Of a stretch of 64,000 bases of DNA, positions 33,898 to 45,782 are shown in pieces; within the stretch, counting starts at the first letter, position 1; each line of letters begins with the position of its first letter. The position numbers and the translations under genes were made by a program. The notes beneath the pieces were generated by a model. That model was not told the origin of the DNA. It did not search any database and saw only the letters and a list, made by a program, of their open reading frames with translations. Source of the DNA: Pleurostoma richardsiae (lineage: Eukaryota; Ascomycota; Sordariomycetes; Calosphaeriales; Pleurostomataceae); the NCBI GenBank assembly GCA_030052745.1, contig JANBVO010000005.1, forward strand, positions 372,001-436,000, written 5' to 3'.

Positions 33898-35154
33898 GCT
33901 TCCGAGCTGGAGTTCTCCTAGGTTGCGTCTCCGGCAGCGTCTCCACCCACGGACTCGCCTGGTGTGCCAGGGGTTTCGAAATCCCGATCTCGATACTCGC
34001 AGGCTGGAGAGGTCTTAGGAATATGTGTTTGGGACGAGGCGAGGTGCTGCCTGTGGCGGCCTCATCAACATCGTGCATGCAATTCGTCGGACCCACAAAA
34101 GTCGCTCCAAGCCACTTTCCACAGAGAGTTCTTGCCCAACCAAGGAGGCCTCGCTCTCTGGTGAGCTAAACAGGGACGACAAGGTCGGTCGTGTCCAATG
34201 CAGTATCTGTCTCTCGGACACTGGTATTGAGCATGGAGCACCCTACCAAAAGAACTGTCTAAGCTTCCGATTAACCGGGCAATTTAGAGCGTGGGCTCTG
34301 CTTACAGGCGGACTTCCCTGTAGGGCCGTCCTCCCTGAAGATATGGAGTGGCTATACGCTGTAAGTCATCCGTACAGTGGGTTGCTTACCTCAACCTCCC
34401 TAAAAGGATAGTGAGAAATACCGTATAGTAGACCCTAGTTACTATTATTCTATTTTGTTTTGGGTTTCGGAAGCAGCAAGTCAGTTCTTAATAGAGACGG
34501 GCCTTTCTTTTATAGAGCAACCTTAAGTAGGCCGAAACCCCACCACTCTTGGGTACGCTTACCGAGAATGATGTGCTCTTGGCAGCGTCGTATTTAGCCT
34601 CTTACACTTGGCATGGCTCTACGACTGAGGCTCATCAACAGGCTTGAGCAATTGAGGAAGTTATCATTATGGGCGGCAGAGGTTCTCGAATTCAGCACAT
34701 CTCACGGGGGACCATGGATTGGCATCTGCCGAGAGTTGTAGTAAGAACGTCAACCTGGCAACTTCCTTATTCAGACCAGTATACCATTTCGAGGAAAACA
34801 ACCGTCCTCCCTAGTCTACATGCATTGCGCCCCCCGGAAGTGCGTGGTGTAGGGAAGAGAGGGCGCAATAAGATCGTCTGCGAGTGTGGATGTCCAGGAG
34901 AGACTCCTGCCTCCTCGGGGGTCATGCTCTCCTGTGCGGTGACCGAGGATAAAGGAGAAATGGAGACAATGAAACCCGACTTTTTCAAGCAGCAATGAGC
35001 CTTTTTGAGTTCCGAGTGATCGTCAAATGTCATGATGCTTTTCGCCAACCACCAGAACCCCCCCCCCAATTATACCATTCCAAGTCATCGAATATCCCTT
35101 CTAGAAGCGATCTGTCTCAGATATCGGGGTTGGTGGAATAAGCTCGTCAGTCGT
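33898..35154. other. Intergenic with an AT-rich patch
   Basis: 1,257 bp without a gene. Positions 34,390-34,520 are clearly richer in A and T, with many TA dinucleotides (CCGTATAGTAGACCC, GTTACTATTATTCTAT), unlike the rest of the window. A run of ten C lies near 35,058-35,068. Confidence 0.5.
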
Positions 35155-37261
35155 TTAGCGGGAGGACATGGCCTTGGTCACCAGTCTCTTCAGGGCAAGC
35201 TCCTTCTTCTTCAGGTCGTCGGCAGACGAGTCCTCGAGCTCAAGCTGGGACATGGCGTCGCTGAGGGTCTGCTCGATCTTCTCCTTCTGGCCGCGCTTGA
35301 GCTTGAGAGACAGCGTAGGGTCAGAGATGATCTCCTCAACACGCGAGATGTAGGACTCAAGCTGCTGCTTAGCCTCGAAGCGCTTGCTGAAAGCCTCATC
35401 GTTCGTCTTGAACTTCTCGGCATCTAGGTGGATCAATTAGCTTTCGTCTGCATCAAAGACCAGGTCGCCGCAACTTACCGTTGATCATGTTCTCGATCTC
35501 GCTGGAAGACAGCTTGCCAACGGAGTTGGAGATGGTGATGTTGGCACTGCGGCCGGAAGTCTTCTCCGTGGCGGTGACCTTCAGGATACCGTTGACGTCG
35601 ACCTCGAAGACGACCTCGAGGACGGGCTCGCCGGCCTTCATCGGGGGGATAGGGGCAAGGGTGAACTCGCCCAGAGAGGTGTTGTCGTCACAGTTGACAC
35701 GCTCACCCTGGTAGACGGGGAACTGGACGGTCTGCTGGTTGTCGGCAACGGTGGTAAACGTCCGCTTTTTCAGCGTGGGCACGGTCTGTCCACGAGGAAC
35801 GACGGGGGCGAAGATGTTGCCCTCCATGGCAACACCGAGAGACAGAGGAACGACATCCAGGAGCAGGAGGTCGGAAGTGTCGGCAGAGGTGGCCTTTCCA
35901 GAGAGGATACCAGCCTGGACGGCGGCACCGTAGGCAACGGCCTCGTCGGGGTTGATGCTCTTCTCGAGCTTCTTGCCGTCGAAGAAGTCGCTAAGAAGCT
36001 TCTGGATCTTAGGGATACGAGTAGAGCCACCAACCAGGACGATCTCATCGACCTGGCTCTTCTCGATGCTGGCATCCTTCAGAACCTGGGCGACGGGCTC
36101 GAGGGTGCCGGCGAAAGCCTTGGCGTTGAGGTCCTCGAAGCGGGCACGAGTGATCTGCATGTTCAGATCCTCACCATCGAAGAGCGAGTCAATCTCAATG
36201 GTGGCCTGGGCGCCGCTAGACAGAGTCCTCTTGGCACGCTCGCACGCAGTCCGGAGTCTCCGGAGGGCACGGGCGTCGCCAGAGATGTCTTTCTTCGTCT
36301 TTCGCTGGAATTCCTTCTTGCAGTAGTCGAGCAGGTTGGTATCGAAGTCCTGACCACCCAGGTGGGTATCACCAGCAGTGGCCTTGACGGTGAAGACACC
36401 TCCCTGGATGTTGAGGAGGGAGACATCGAAAGTACCACCACCAAGATCGTAGATGAGAACGTTGCGCTCCTTACCAGACTTGCCGGATCCCAGACCATAG
36501 GCGATGGCAGCAGCAGTGGGCTCGTTGATGATACGCAGAACGTTCATGCCAGAGATGGCACCGGCGTCCTTGGTGGCCTGACGCTGGTTGTCGTTGAAGT
36601 AGGCAGGGACAGTGATGACGGCCTTCTCAACCTTCTTGCCGAGCTTGACCTCAGCAATCTCCTTCATCTGTTTTCGAATAGCGTTAGTGGCAGATCCCCG
36701 AGCCCAAGAGAGCGGTGCTAGATTCTTACCTTGGTCAGGACCATGGCGGAGATCTCCTGGGGGGAGAAAGTGTGGGTGCCGCCGAGGTACTCAACCTCGA
36801 CCTTGGGGTTGCCGTTGTCGTCGACAACCTTGAAGGGCCACGACTCCATGTCCTTCTTGACGGTCGGGTCATCGAAGCGGCGGCCAATGAGACGCCTGAG
36901 GAGGTAAAACAGAGTCAGCACTGCAGCGCAAATCAAATGGAAGCGACCCGGCTACGCACTTGACATCGAAGACGGTGTTCTTGGGGTTCATGGCGGCCTG
37001 GTTCTTGGCGGCCTCACCGATCAACCGCTCGTTCTCGTTGAAAGAGACGAAGGAGGGCGTGGTGAAGCTGCCCTGCTCGTTGGCGATGATCTCGACATTG
37101 CTGCCCTCGTAGGTAGCAACGCAAGAATAGGTGGTACCTGGAGATTGGGAGAGCGAGTTAGCAGGTGCGCTTTCGCGATGGTAATGCGCTCAGCCGTCGC
37201 GGGAGAATCAAGACGTACCCAGATCGATGCCAATGGCACCATCATACACTTCGTCCGCCAT
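35155..37261 (-). CDS. SSB1: Ribosome-associated Hsp70, Ssb type
   Basis: Five exons on the minus strand: 37219-37261, 36960-37137, 36730-36895, 35479-36667 and 35155-35423; 614 residues, against 613 in yeast Ssb1. Cytosolic Hsp70 that binds nascent chains at the ribosome exit with the RAC co-chaperone. The ATPase domain has the signatures IGIDLGTTYSC (exon 1/2 junction), [13 protein letters not shown] and [14 protein letters not shown]; a substrate-binding domain and helical lid follow. The N-terminus [16 protein letters not shown] and a C-terminus without EEVD distinguish Ssb from Ssa. The sequence ends in [11 protein letters not shown]. All four introns keep frame. The first two lie very near the 5' end, as is common in fungal Hsp70 genes. 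Confidence 0.96.
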
Positions 37262-37945
37262 TTTTACTGATGTGAGATGGGGTTGAGAGGAGTGAGGAGG
37301 GAATTCGGATGAGGCAGGACTGCGTGGGGTAGCAGGATGGAGGTTATTAAAAGGCAGGGTTGAAATTTCGAAATTTTTGGCGGTCAACTTTTTTTTCTCC
37401 TTCCCCACCAATTCTCCCACTAGGTGGAGGCAATCGCCTAGCGTCTGGCGAGGCAGCCCAGGCCAGTGCTGCTGCTTGCTTACCTTATCTTATCGGGAGA
37501 CCCTGGGGCCCGTGCGGCACCGAAGTGGACGTGGTGCCCAAGTGCCTCGGGAAGACGACGAGTCCAGGCATATCGCACGGATTGCAAATGTGGTCGCATC
37601 TGTTTGCCAACATTGTTTTGGTTCCCTCCAGTCGCCTGGCATGACTGGAGACAGGATAGATTAGATAATCCAATCCACCAGCTAAATATCTGTGCTGTAT
37701 CCCGAAGCCACTTCCAGATTCCCTTCCCGCCAGCCCAGAGCTCCTTTCCTCCCCCCCGCATGAACAACCTTGACCAGCCAATGAAAGAGAACTCCCCCCT
37801 TCGAACATTATACAACACCAACGAGACAGCTATACTATACCACATCACAGCATGCGAGGGACTCTAGGCCTCGGTCATTGGCCCCGGTATGAGAGCCTCA
37901 TGAACTTCAGGCTGCTGCCCAAGCATAGCTTGGCCCGAGCTCGGC
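37262..37945. other. SSB1 promoter and RSC4 3' flank
   Basis: 684 bp. The part next to the SSB1 start carries AAATTTCGAAATTTTTGG (37,361-37,379), with TTCGAAATTT giving inverted TTC/GAA units like a short heat-shock element. No gene was found. Confidence 0.5.
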
Positions 37946-40594
37946 TCAGTATCTTGGAAGGTTCGCTAGGACGGTGACCGTCTCCAGCTCGACGTCCGCT
38001 CCATTAGGGAGCTTCTGCCCTTTAGGCAATGCTGCACACACTTGAACCATTATAGTGTTGACACTATGATGGAGCCCGGCGTCGTATACCATGGCCCCGG
38101 GTTCGACCGGGTCTTGTGGAACGGGGATGCTGCGTCCCAGTGTTGTCCCATTGACGATGACGAACAGCTTGTACGGCCGCTGCTGCATCTCCAGGGCCGG
38201 AGATAGCTTGGGAATGATCTGCGCTCTGAAGTGATTGTTGGGCAGAGTGATGGCAACAGACTGCTGAGTGTGTTTCGGATGAGGCGGCAGGTTGAAGACG
38301 AACCGTTTGTCGTAGCTAATGGTGGGGTGCGTTCTAATGCAGAGATTCTGAATCAGAGCATCCGCAACACCTGACATTGATTAGTTACCGATGCTCCCAA
38401 TTCAAGAGTCAGCCTCTCCATCCACTCACCTTTGCCTGGTAAACGATACTTGAGCCGATCGTAGAGGACGCTAGGATTGGTCACGACTTGATTCTGGCCG
38501 TTTGGCAGACCAGACGAAGGGGCTTGAGTCACTTGGCCTGTTGCCGGAGATCCAGTAGCGTTCGTTGCTGTGCCGTTTACCTGAGGAGGGACTGCAGGCG
38601 ACTGACGATTGCCATCTTCGCGCTTTACACCCGTCAGTGGGCTGGGCGGCGCGACCGACGCTGACACGCTTCTCGTCTTGTCTAGCTGCATAGGAGTGCC
38701 CGAGCCCCCTGCTGCACTAGTATAATTATTGCTGGGAGCTCCGTTTGGTGTGGTCTCTGGAGGCGCTGAACCGGTCGACCCCGCCGTAGGTGGTACTGGA
38801 GATCCCGTAGCGCTGTTCTTCCCTCCAACATGGATCGTAATTTTCTTGCGGCCCTTCGTAGATTCTTGCGCCGAGGATGCAATCAGTTTGATCTTGGGCT
38901 GGGGTGGCTCCTCAACTGCCTCCTTGGCTTGTTCAAGTTGCTCGTAGAAGGCGTCCTGTGCTGGATTAGCAATGATGACCCATACCCGCATGTCAGAAGA
39001 CAGACCTTTAGTTCTCTGGCCAGTTCGGAAATCTCGCTGCCTTCTTCGTTGTAGTAGAATGCGTTTTCCCACAACAGGCTGGCCTTCTCCTCAAGTGCAG
39101 ACCAGCTCTTGAAATCGCTCCCTTTGGCGACTGCTCTGCCATGGATGCCTTTTACCAATTTCTGCAGGTTTCTCAGGGACATGGGCTCTTGTATGAGTTG
39201 ATAGTAGTCCCGAAGTGATCGAGGAGGAAGGAAAATGAAAGGTTCAAAGTAGGCCCAATCGTCTCTGTGTTCCTTGTATTAGTAGCGCACAAGTGCGGAG
39301 TAAAGAATAACATACTCTTCTTCTCTCCTCCGAATCAGCTCCTCGACGATCTTCTCTTGAGCCTGCTGGAAGGATAGACCCTTGTAGGGGACATTCTCAT
39401 ACTGCGTGTCAGATGCCTGCAGAGCATTCTTTGGAGGGCGCCCCGGCCCTCTCCTTGCTACAACGGCACGACTGCGCCGAGGCCCGGCATCGTCATCACC
39501 GTCGGCATCGGCGTCAGCATCCTCATCCTCGTCCTCATCCGCGTCCGCATCCTCATCCTCGTCCTCATCGGGCTCGCCCTCGGCATCTTCATCCCCTTCC
39601 GCTTCCGCCTCTGTCTCCACCTGTGGCTCCGGCTCCGGTTCCGGTTCAGCAGGGATAGCTGTTGGTGCAGCGCTATATCCAGGAATGAGCTTGTAGGCGG
39701 GATTTGTTTTGGTCATATAGTTGCTGAGTGCCTTTCTCACACGCTCGGCATCCTCGTACTGTGGAGAAGATCGAGGATAGAATTCCTTTGCGTTGGACAC
39801 CATGCGCTTGAAGTAGCTTTCCAGTTCTGAGAGATTGGCGAAATCCCGATTCTTCAGCTTGCGCTCAATGGTCTGTAGCGAAATCGGCATTCGTATCTTC
39901 TTATAATAGTCTTCATTGCCCTTCTCCGGTAGGAGCTTTTCGAAATACCCAGCGACGAGGCGGCGACTGGAGGAAGCACGAGTTAACTGAAAGTCTCATG
40001 TGGTTGTATGGTGCAGAATATAATTATGAATGGCTGGTGCCATAGAATGCACTGGCCGGTAGACACGTCGCAGAGAAAGACGAGTGCGTCAAGCCGCAGA
40101 ACGGATGCACGCAAACGGGCGCGGAGGGAACGTACTTCTTGTCGGCCGTTCTCCTGATCTGTTCAAGGAAATACAAACCGTATTGAGTGGTTGACTCAGG
40201 TGTCTCGCCTTTGAAAAGATCGAATTCCTGCAAGGGAGTAATACCGTGTTAGTCAGGATATATAACGGGAACCTCATCGCCGACTTGGAAGATGTTAGGC
40301 GCAGAAGATGGAGCCGAGGTGGATGGCATTGCTAGGTCTGTCGGTTTGAGGTAGGGAGATGTCCGACGCCTTGCCCGCACGGCACGAGCTGGCATTGCTC
40401 CTGCAGCGAACAACAGAAAAGGAGGATGACAGTAATCCATCCTCAACAATGCACGATAATTCTGAGTGCAGAATACATGGTATTTACTGCAGCAGAAGGC
40501 TTACCTCTTGCAGTAACCTGCGACGCTTTGCAGCTCGGTCTTCCGCATCCGCTGCGCCAGCTCCGTTGGAGTTGGCTTTCCGCTTATGGTCCAT
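37946..40594 (-). CDS. RSC4: RSC chromatin-remodelling complex subunit Rsc4
   Basis: Six exons on the minus strand: 40505-40594, 40136-40227, 39316-39966, 39006-39264, 38430-38955 and 37946-38370; 680 residues. Rsc4 carries tandem bromodomains that read acetylated histone H3 for the RSC nucleosome remodeller. The first bromodomain spans about residues 38-125 (YFEKLLPEKGNEDYYKKI, then ELESYFKRMVSNAKEFY). A long Asp/Glu/Ala run with an AT-hook-like RGPGRPPK follows. The second lies at about 270-360 (FEPFIFLPPRSLRDYYQLI). The C-terminal domain after a Ser/Thr/Pro linker matches fungal Rsc4. Start MDHKRKANSNG is family-like. The first intron (277 nt) holds a short open stretch that cannot join in phase. 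Confidence 0.92.
39486..39625. repeat. GAT/GAG/GCG triplet repeat in RSC4
   Basis: About 140 bp of imperfect GAT, GAG, GAC and GCG triplets, read on the minus strand as alternating Asp, Glu and Ala. Such acidic codon repeats vary in length between strains. Confidence 0.75.
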
Positions 40595-41558
40595 CGTGAT
40601 GGGATGCGATCGAGTCGCGAAAATCGGCGCAATGTATCTGCACAATTAGAATCGATTGCGATCCGTCGTAAGTCGCGCAATGGCCGGTGAGGTCGCTGCG
40701 ACAGTTGGCGAACTCGCGGCTGGTGAGCGACCGGACGCGTTGATGATCGATTTTCCAGGCGCCCAGTGGTCTTCCGCAGATGGCACGAGTCTTAGTGGCA
40801 GCGCGCCCGCAAAAGTTCCCCAAGGGCGAAACTGGCGCTTGTAGGCTTATGGATTGCACGGACTATATCCGCTTCAAAAACCGCGAAATGACCTGGCGAG
40901 CCGCTGTGATGTATGGGCACTGCTGACGAGCCCTCGAGGCTTTCTGAGAAAGGTACGTCGCAAGAACTCAGACGCCGGATTTGGCCCAGCACCCAGGTAC
41001 GTACCTGCCTCCTCAGTCACGCGCAGGCAGTAAGGCCAAAACTTTGACTGTGCCTGTCTGGCCAGGCATAGCTACTATGTAAAGCTAGATGGTTAAGTCG
41101 GCACGTGATCTGAATGACTTTAAAGCTTGGACACCCCTCAATAGAGAGCCTACAGTACGCTGCGTCACACAGTACACTGTATTTCCTCGGTAAATTCGGT
41201 AAACGGCACTAGCATTTCGCCCACTGTAGCCCGGAAATGCTGAGTCATCTATCAACAGACGGCCAGAAACAGTGGACTGTGCAAGTCTGAGAGGACACAC
41301 AGTGCCACTGGCCGCCCTGGGGCGGGCGCGTGCGAGGCTGCATCACAACATTTGTTTACTCCAAACTTTCACCCACCAATTGTCGCTTCTGCCCCTCCAC
41401 GACCCGAAGAGGGAAGAAACTCCATTCATCTCACACTCGTTACCGGAGCATACTTTTCCAACCCGCAGTAGAAGAACGAAACTTCATAGGAAGACGTTTG
41501 TGCTGCACGCCTTGAAACCCTCGACGACTTTTCTTCCCTGTCTCCCTCGCGCAACAAG
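40595..41558. promoter_or_regulatory. Divergent RSC4/CKS1 intergenic region
   Basis: 964 bp between two divergent genes. A palindrome CAGGTACGTACCTG lies near 40,994-41,007. No other gene is seen. Confidence 0.5.
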
Positions 41559-42085
41559 ATGTCGAATCAAATGGAAATGGGTATTGACACCTCGCGCCGC
41601 AACCCGCAGCCCCGACCCTTGACAGATAAGGAGAAGGCGCGTTTGGAGGAGTTTGTTGACTCGATCCATTACTCTGCTCGGTTCGTCGCCTTCGCTATGT
41701 ACCGGGTCGAGCGTGGATACTGACGTGGTTTTCCCCAGATATTCCGACAGCGAATACGAGTATCGTCACGTCCAGCTGCCAAAAGCGATGCTTAAACAGA
41801 TCCCGAAAGAATATCACGACGCGTCGAAGGGCACATTGAAACTGCTGTGGGAGGATGAGTGGCGGGGCATGGGCATAACTCAGGTGAGTCGCTCTGCGAT
41901 ATTGTAGCAGGACATTTCGCTAACTTATAGGAACAGAGTCTCGGTTGGGAACACTACGAGGTCCACGAACCCGAGCCACATATTCTCCTGTTCAAGTAAG
42001 ACCGAATGATGCCCAGCGCTCCCTGTCCTCCTGCTGACGCTGCTTTCTCCCTAGGAGACCATTGAACTACCAGCCACCCCAATAA
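41559..42085 (+). CDS. CKS1: Cyclin-dependent kinase regulatory subunit Cks1/Suc1
   Basis: Four exons: 41559-41680, 41739-41883, 41937-41995 and 42055-42085; 118 residues. Cks1 binds the cell-cycle kinase Cdc28/Cdc2 and phosphorylated substrates and is needed for mitotic entry and exit. The core runs from [20 protein letters not shown] through [20 protein letters not shown] to [14 protein letters not shown]. The [13 protein letters not shown] loop contains the beta-hinge that controls strand exchange. The first donor is GTTCGT, weaker than the others. The last-but-one exon has two in-frame acceptors six bases apart (after 41,930 and after 41,936). I chose the second because it gives TQSLGW as in relatives. 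Confidence 0.95.
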
Positions 42086-43564
42086 GACCCCCGCGGCGAT
42101 TTCCTCGACGAGTTGTCGAGAATATTATATCTCGTGCTGCATTCAATCGACTGCATAGCGACATTTACCTCACTTCTCAGGGTATAATGCTTCGACGATG
42201 ACGATTTTATGGCCCTCTCCTCTCAAAGGCAAGACTGGGGAGCAGAGTCTAGCGACTCATTCCCCGGATCGCGCGGACGAATTTAATGACCCGCTTCGAC
42301 CGTGTTGAGGTGTTAGACCGAGGGCCACCGCGAATGGGTTTGGTTTGCGTTCACGCACTTTGCGGAGTTACTGGAAAGGAGAACAAACTGGATCCGGTTG
42401 TGGTTCTGAAGAGAGGCTGAAAAGCTGGGTGCGTGGAAGAAAGGATGCTCATCAGAAGCACCGTCGTGGGTAACACCCACCTGCCATGGGCGTCAAGAGT
42501 ACCCCATAGCTAATGTACATATAACGGAAATAAAGAATACGTCAAACGGAACGCTGGGCTTCAAAAAGAGTCACGTTGGCGAGCCTATCGCGAGTGGTGG
42601 AAGCCGAAGGTGCCATGACGGCTTGATGTTTATACATTTAGGACTGCGCGTCTGTACGTCTCCCACTCTCACGGAATGGGCGGATAGACCGTATGCCGGC
42701 CCTCGACTGGATGGCATGTTGTCGATGTATCAACCTTTAGCCAAGTACGGGAGGTCTGAATGACCAAGGCAGGGTATCCAGCGTTACTAAAAGGCTTGGT
42801 GCGCCAATTCATTGTCTACGGAGGCCGAGACGACAAAGGGGAAGAAGAGATGGCGAAAATCGTAAACTCATGCAGACAGATTCGACGACCCCGGATTTAT
42901 GTGCTCAAAGCATGCAGCTGTTGAGAGCTCGAAGCTGGAATTCAAGGTGGAATGGAATGCAGAATGAACGGAAAGACTTGGTCCGTGTTGAGTGCTAGGA
43001 TCGGGAGAGCCCGAGAGGCCAATCTAAAGTCTGACCCTCCTTTGGCTCCTCCTTGGTTCGCGGAAGTCATGACATCGGCTGATTTTCCATCTGGCCACAT
43101 ATCAAGTTGCAGCAGCGCCTCACTGATCACATAATACCAGCACGCCTCCTTCAGTAATCCTTTCATTCCGGCCAAGAGACCACGTTCCCGTTTAGAACCC
43201 GTGGCCTCCTAATATATTCATGCCTCGCCAACCCCTCCTTTCCAGATGAGCCTGATTTGTAAAGATTCCGAGTGAGCGTTGTTGTTGCGCTTGGGTGGTT
43301 ATACTTGCCGAACCTTGTCGAATCTTCAGCACCCTCTTATCGCGATAGTGCTGTTAGCCAACTACAGCTATTGGTAAGCGCAATTGCCCCGGGGACGTGT
43401 CATCCCATGGTACTCAACTAACAGAATTTCCGCGGCACAGATCGCCCCCGGGAAGGTCGCAGTTTCAGAAGTCGTTTGGGAGTCTGCAAATCTGCCGCCA
43501 TAACCAGCTGTCCTCTTCCAATTTTGCCGGCAGCACGGCAAAAGCTGATACTTAATAATACGCC
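42086..43564. other. CKS1 3' flank and ERO1 promoter
   Basis: 1,479 bp without a gene. At 43,395-43,403 it carries ACGTGTCAT, an ACGTG-core element of the type bound by Hac1-like bZIP factors in the unfolded protein response, about 170 bp before the ERO1 start. Confidence 0.5.
43395..43403 (+). promoter_or_regulatory. Candidate unfolded-protein-response element upstream of ERO1
   Basis: ACGTGTCAT. ERO1 is a classic Hac1 target in yeast and filamentous fungi, so an ACGTG core in its proximal promoter is a sensible UPRE candidate. A single short match can arise by chance. Confidence 0.4.
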
Positions 43565-45525
43565 ATGAAGTCCGCTGCGAAGCTCTTCTACCTGTCCCTG
43601 TTTGCTCTCTGGGGCCCGCAGGCACAATGTCAAGACTCGCAGCAAGATGCTTGCCCGGTATGCCTTGATCTTTGCGCTCCTCGGAGCCTGTTGCCTGGCT
43701 GCAGCAGCACGTTCTTCTGATTTTCGTTTCTTTGTCTCTAACACTTCAAACTATCAGATTTCGCCCAAGGCCATAGTATCGGACGCATGCGCCTCGTACT
43801 CCACCCTCGAGCGGCTGAACGACAAGGTCAACCCCGTGGTCAATGACCTGACCCGGACGACAGACTTCTTCTCCCACTACAGGGTGAACCTCTTCCATAA
43901 GAAGTGTCCCTTCTGGAACGACGAGAATGGCATGTGCGGCAATATCGCTTGCGCAGTGGAGACGCTCGACAACGAGAAGGATATCCCGGAGGTGTGGCGC
44001 GCCAGCGAGCTAGGGAAACTTGAAGGTCCTCTGGCGAAGCACCCAAAGAAGACCGTACAAGAGGAGAGACCAGAGAGACCGCTCCAGGGAAAGCTCGGTG
44101 AAGACGTGGGTGAGAGCTGCGTGGTTGAATACGACGACGAATGTGACGATCGGGACTACTGTGTCCCTGAGGACGAGTCTGCCTCGTCAAAGGGCGACTA
44201 TGTCTCCCTTCTCCGGAACCCCGAGCGCTTCACCGGTTATGCAGGAGATGGAGCCAAGCAGGTCTGGGACGCCGTCTACCGCGAGAATTGCTTCCAGAAG
44301 AGCTCATTTCCGCACAATGCCGGCCTGGGCTCTTCGTCCCCAGCGAAGAACCTTGCCGCCCTCGATTTCAAGTCTGTCCTGGAGGCTGCTGGAAGGCAGC
44401 AGATCTTAGAACAAGAACGCCAAGACAATCCGAATACCCCGTTCGTCGCGAAGACCGGCATGGAGAACGAAGAAGAGTGCTTGGAGAAGCGCGTATTCTA
44501 CCGGGTCATCTCAGGCATGCACGCGAGTATCAGCACACATCTCTGCTGGGATTTTCTGAACCAGACGACTGGTGAATGGACTCCCAACGTCGACTGCTAT
44601 GTCTTCCGGCTTCACAAATTCCCGGACCGCATTAGCAACCTCTATTTCAACTACGCACTCTTGACCCGCGCGATAGCGAAACTCGGTCCTCACCTCCAGA
44701 AGTACACTTTCTGCACGGGCGATCCGAATCAAGATGCCGCCACGAAGGCGAAGGTACTAGCGGTGACGGAGAAGGCCGCCAGTGAGCCGCAAATCTTCGA
44801 CGAAAGCCTCATGTTCAAAAACGGCGAAGGTCCCAGCCTGAAGGAGGACTTCAAGAACCGCTTCCGGAACGTGAGCCGGCTGATGGACTGTGTGGGCTGC
44901 GACAAGTGCCGGCTCTGGGGAAAGCTGCAGACGGCGGGATACGGGGCCGCGCTGAAGGTGCTGTTCGAGTTCGACAACAATGACACCCCTGACGTCCCTG
45001 TCCTCAAGCGCACGGAGCTTGTTGCTCTCTTCAACACCTACGCCAGACTCAGCAGCTCCATGAACGCGATCCAGAAGTTCAGGGCGATGGTCGAGGAGAG
45101 GGAGGCTGCGGAGGCTGCCGCGAATCCCGAGAAACTCGAGAAGCTCGATGCCCTCCCTGACTGGGCGAAGAAGCCTCGCCATGTCATTGTGTCCAAGCAG
45201 ACCGAGGAGATCTACGAAGAAGAGCAGGAGCATCCCGATGAACGGCCGGTCGGGGAACGGTCTGTCGGAGAGCAGTTCCAGTACGAATTGGCTAGGGTCA
45301 TCAAGGCCTATAAGATCGTCTTAAAGAGCTGGCTGGGCTTTCCTGCAACGCTGTAAGTCATTATCACTTGAACATCATACTCGACCTGGTCGAAACTGAC
45401 GGGAACTCTTATGCAGGTATAAGATTGGGTCATCAGAGCTGAAGAGGTTCTGGCAGTCCTTCATTGGACTTCCCGTGAGTCCTCGTACGTGGAAATTTGA
45501 GCGGCCGAGCCTCGATGAGCTCTGA
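43565..45525 (+). CDS. ERO1: Endoplasmic reticulum oxidoreductin 1
   Basis: Three exons: 43565-43657, 43758-45352 and 45417-45525; 598 residues. FAD enzyme of the ER lumen that oxidises protein disulphide isomerase with oxygen and so drives disulphide formation. The first exon encodes a signal peptide (KLFYLSLFALWG, cleavage near AQC). Exon 2 begins ISPKAIVSDAC and holds the shuttle cysteines (CPFWNDENGMCGNIAC) and the FAD-side pair CVGCDKC. A continuous frame from 43,602 runs into exon 2, but it passes through the intron and loses the signal-peptide exon, so the ATG at 43,565 is preferred. The C-terminus ends LDEL, resembling an ER retention signal. An Arg/Glu-rich insertion follows residue ~110. 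Confidence 0.95.
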
Positions 45526-45782
45526 TTGTTATATATAAATATCACTTATTTGGAGTTATGGGAACTTGGTATCGAAGCATAAGATATGGCGCCTTGCAAT
45601 TCTAGAGATACATCGGGCGGGCTAGAAGACATCGGGGGGGGAGAATATGGATTTGTCCATATGCGTCCGTCATTAGTCTATATATTACTCGCATTTGACT
45701 ATTCGTGTTGTCCCTCAGAACACGCGATGAGGGCTTGCCAGCCGGGTATCTATGCCGTTTTCTCTTCCGTATTCCATACTAC

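Noticed and set aside
32977-33921. 314-codon open frame antisense to the F-box-like gene
   Set aside because: GC-rich coding DNA has few stops on the other strand. The product is His/Arg/Gln-rich without domains, while the minus-strand frame has an F-box-like start.
40249-40449. Open stretch inside the first RSC4 intron
   Set aside because: Its reading phase does not match exon 1; in the phase needed it stops quickly. A direct splice from 40,505 to 40,227 restores the expected protein.
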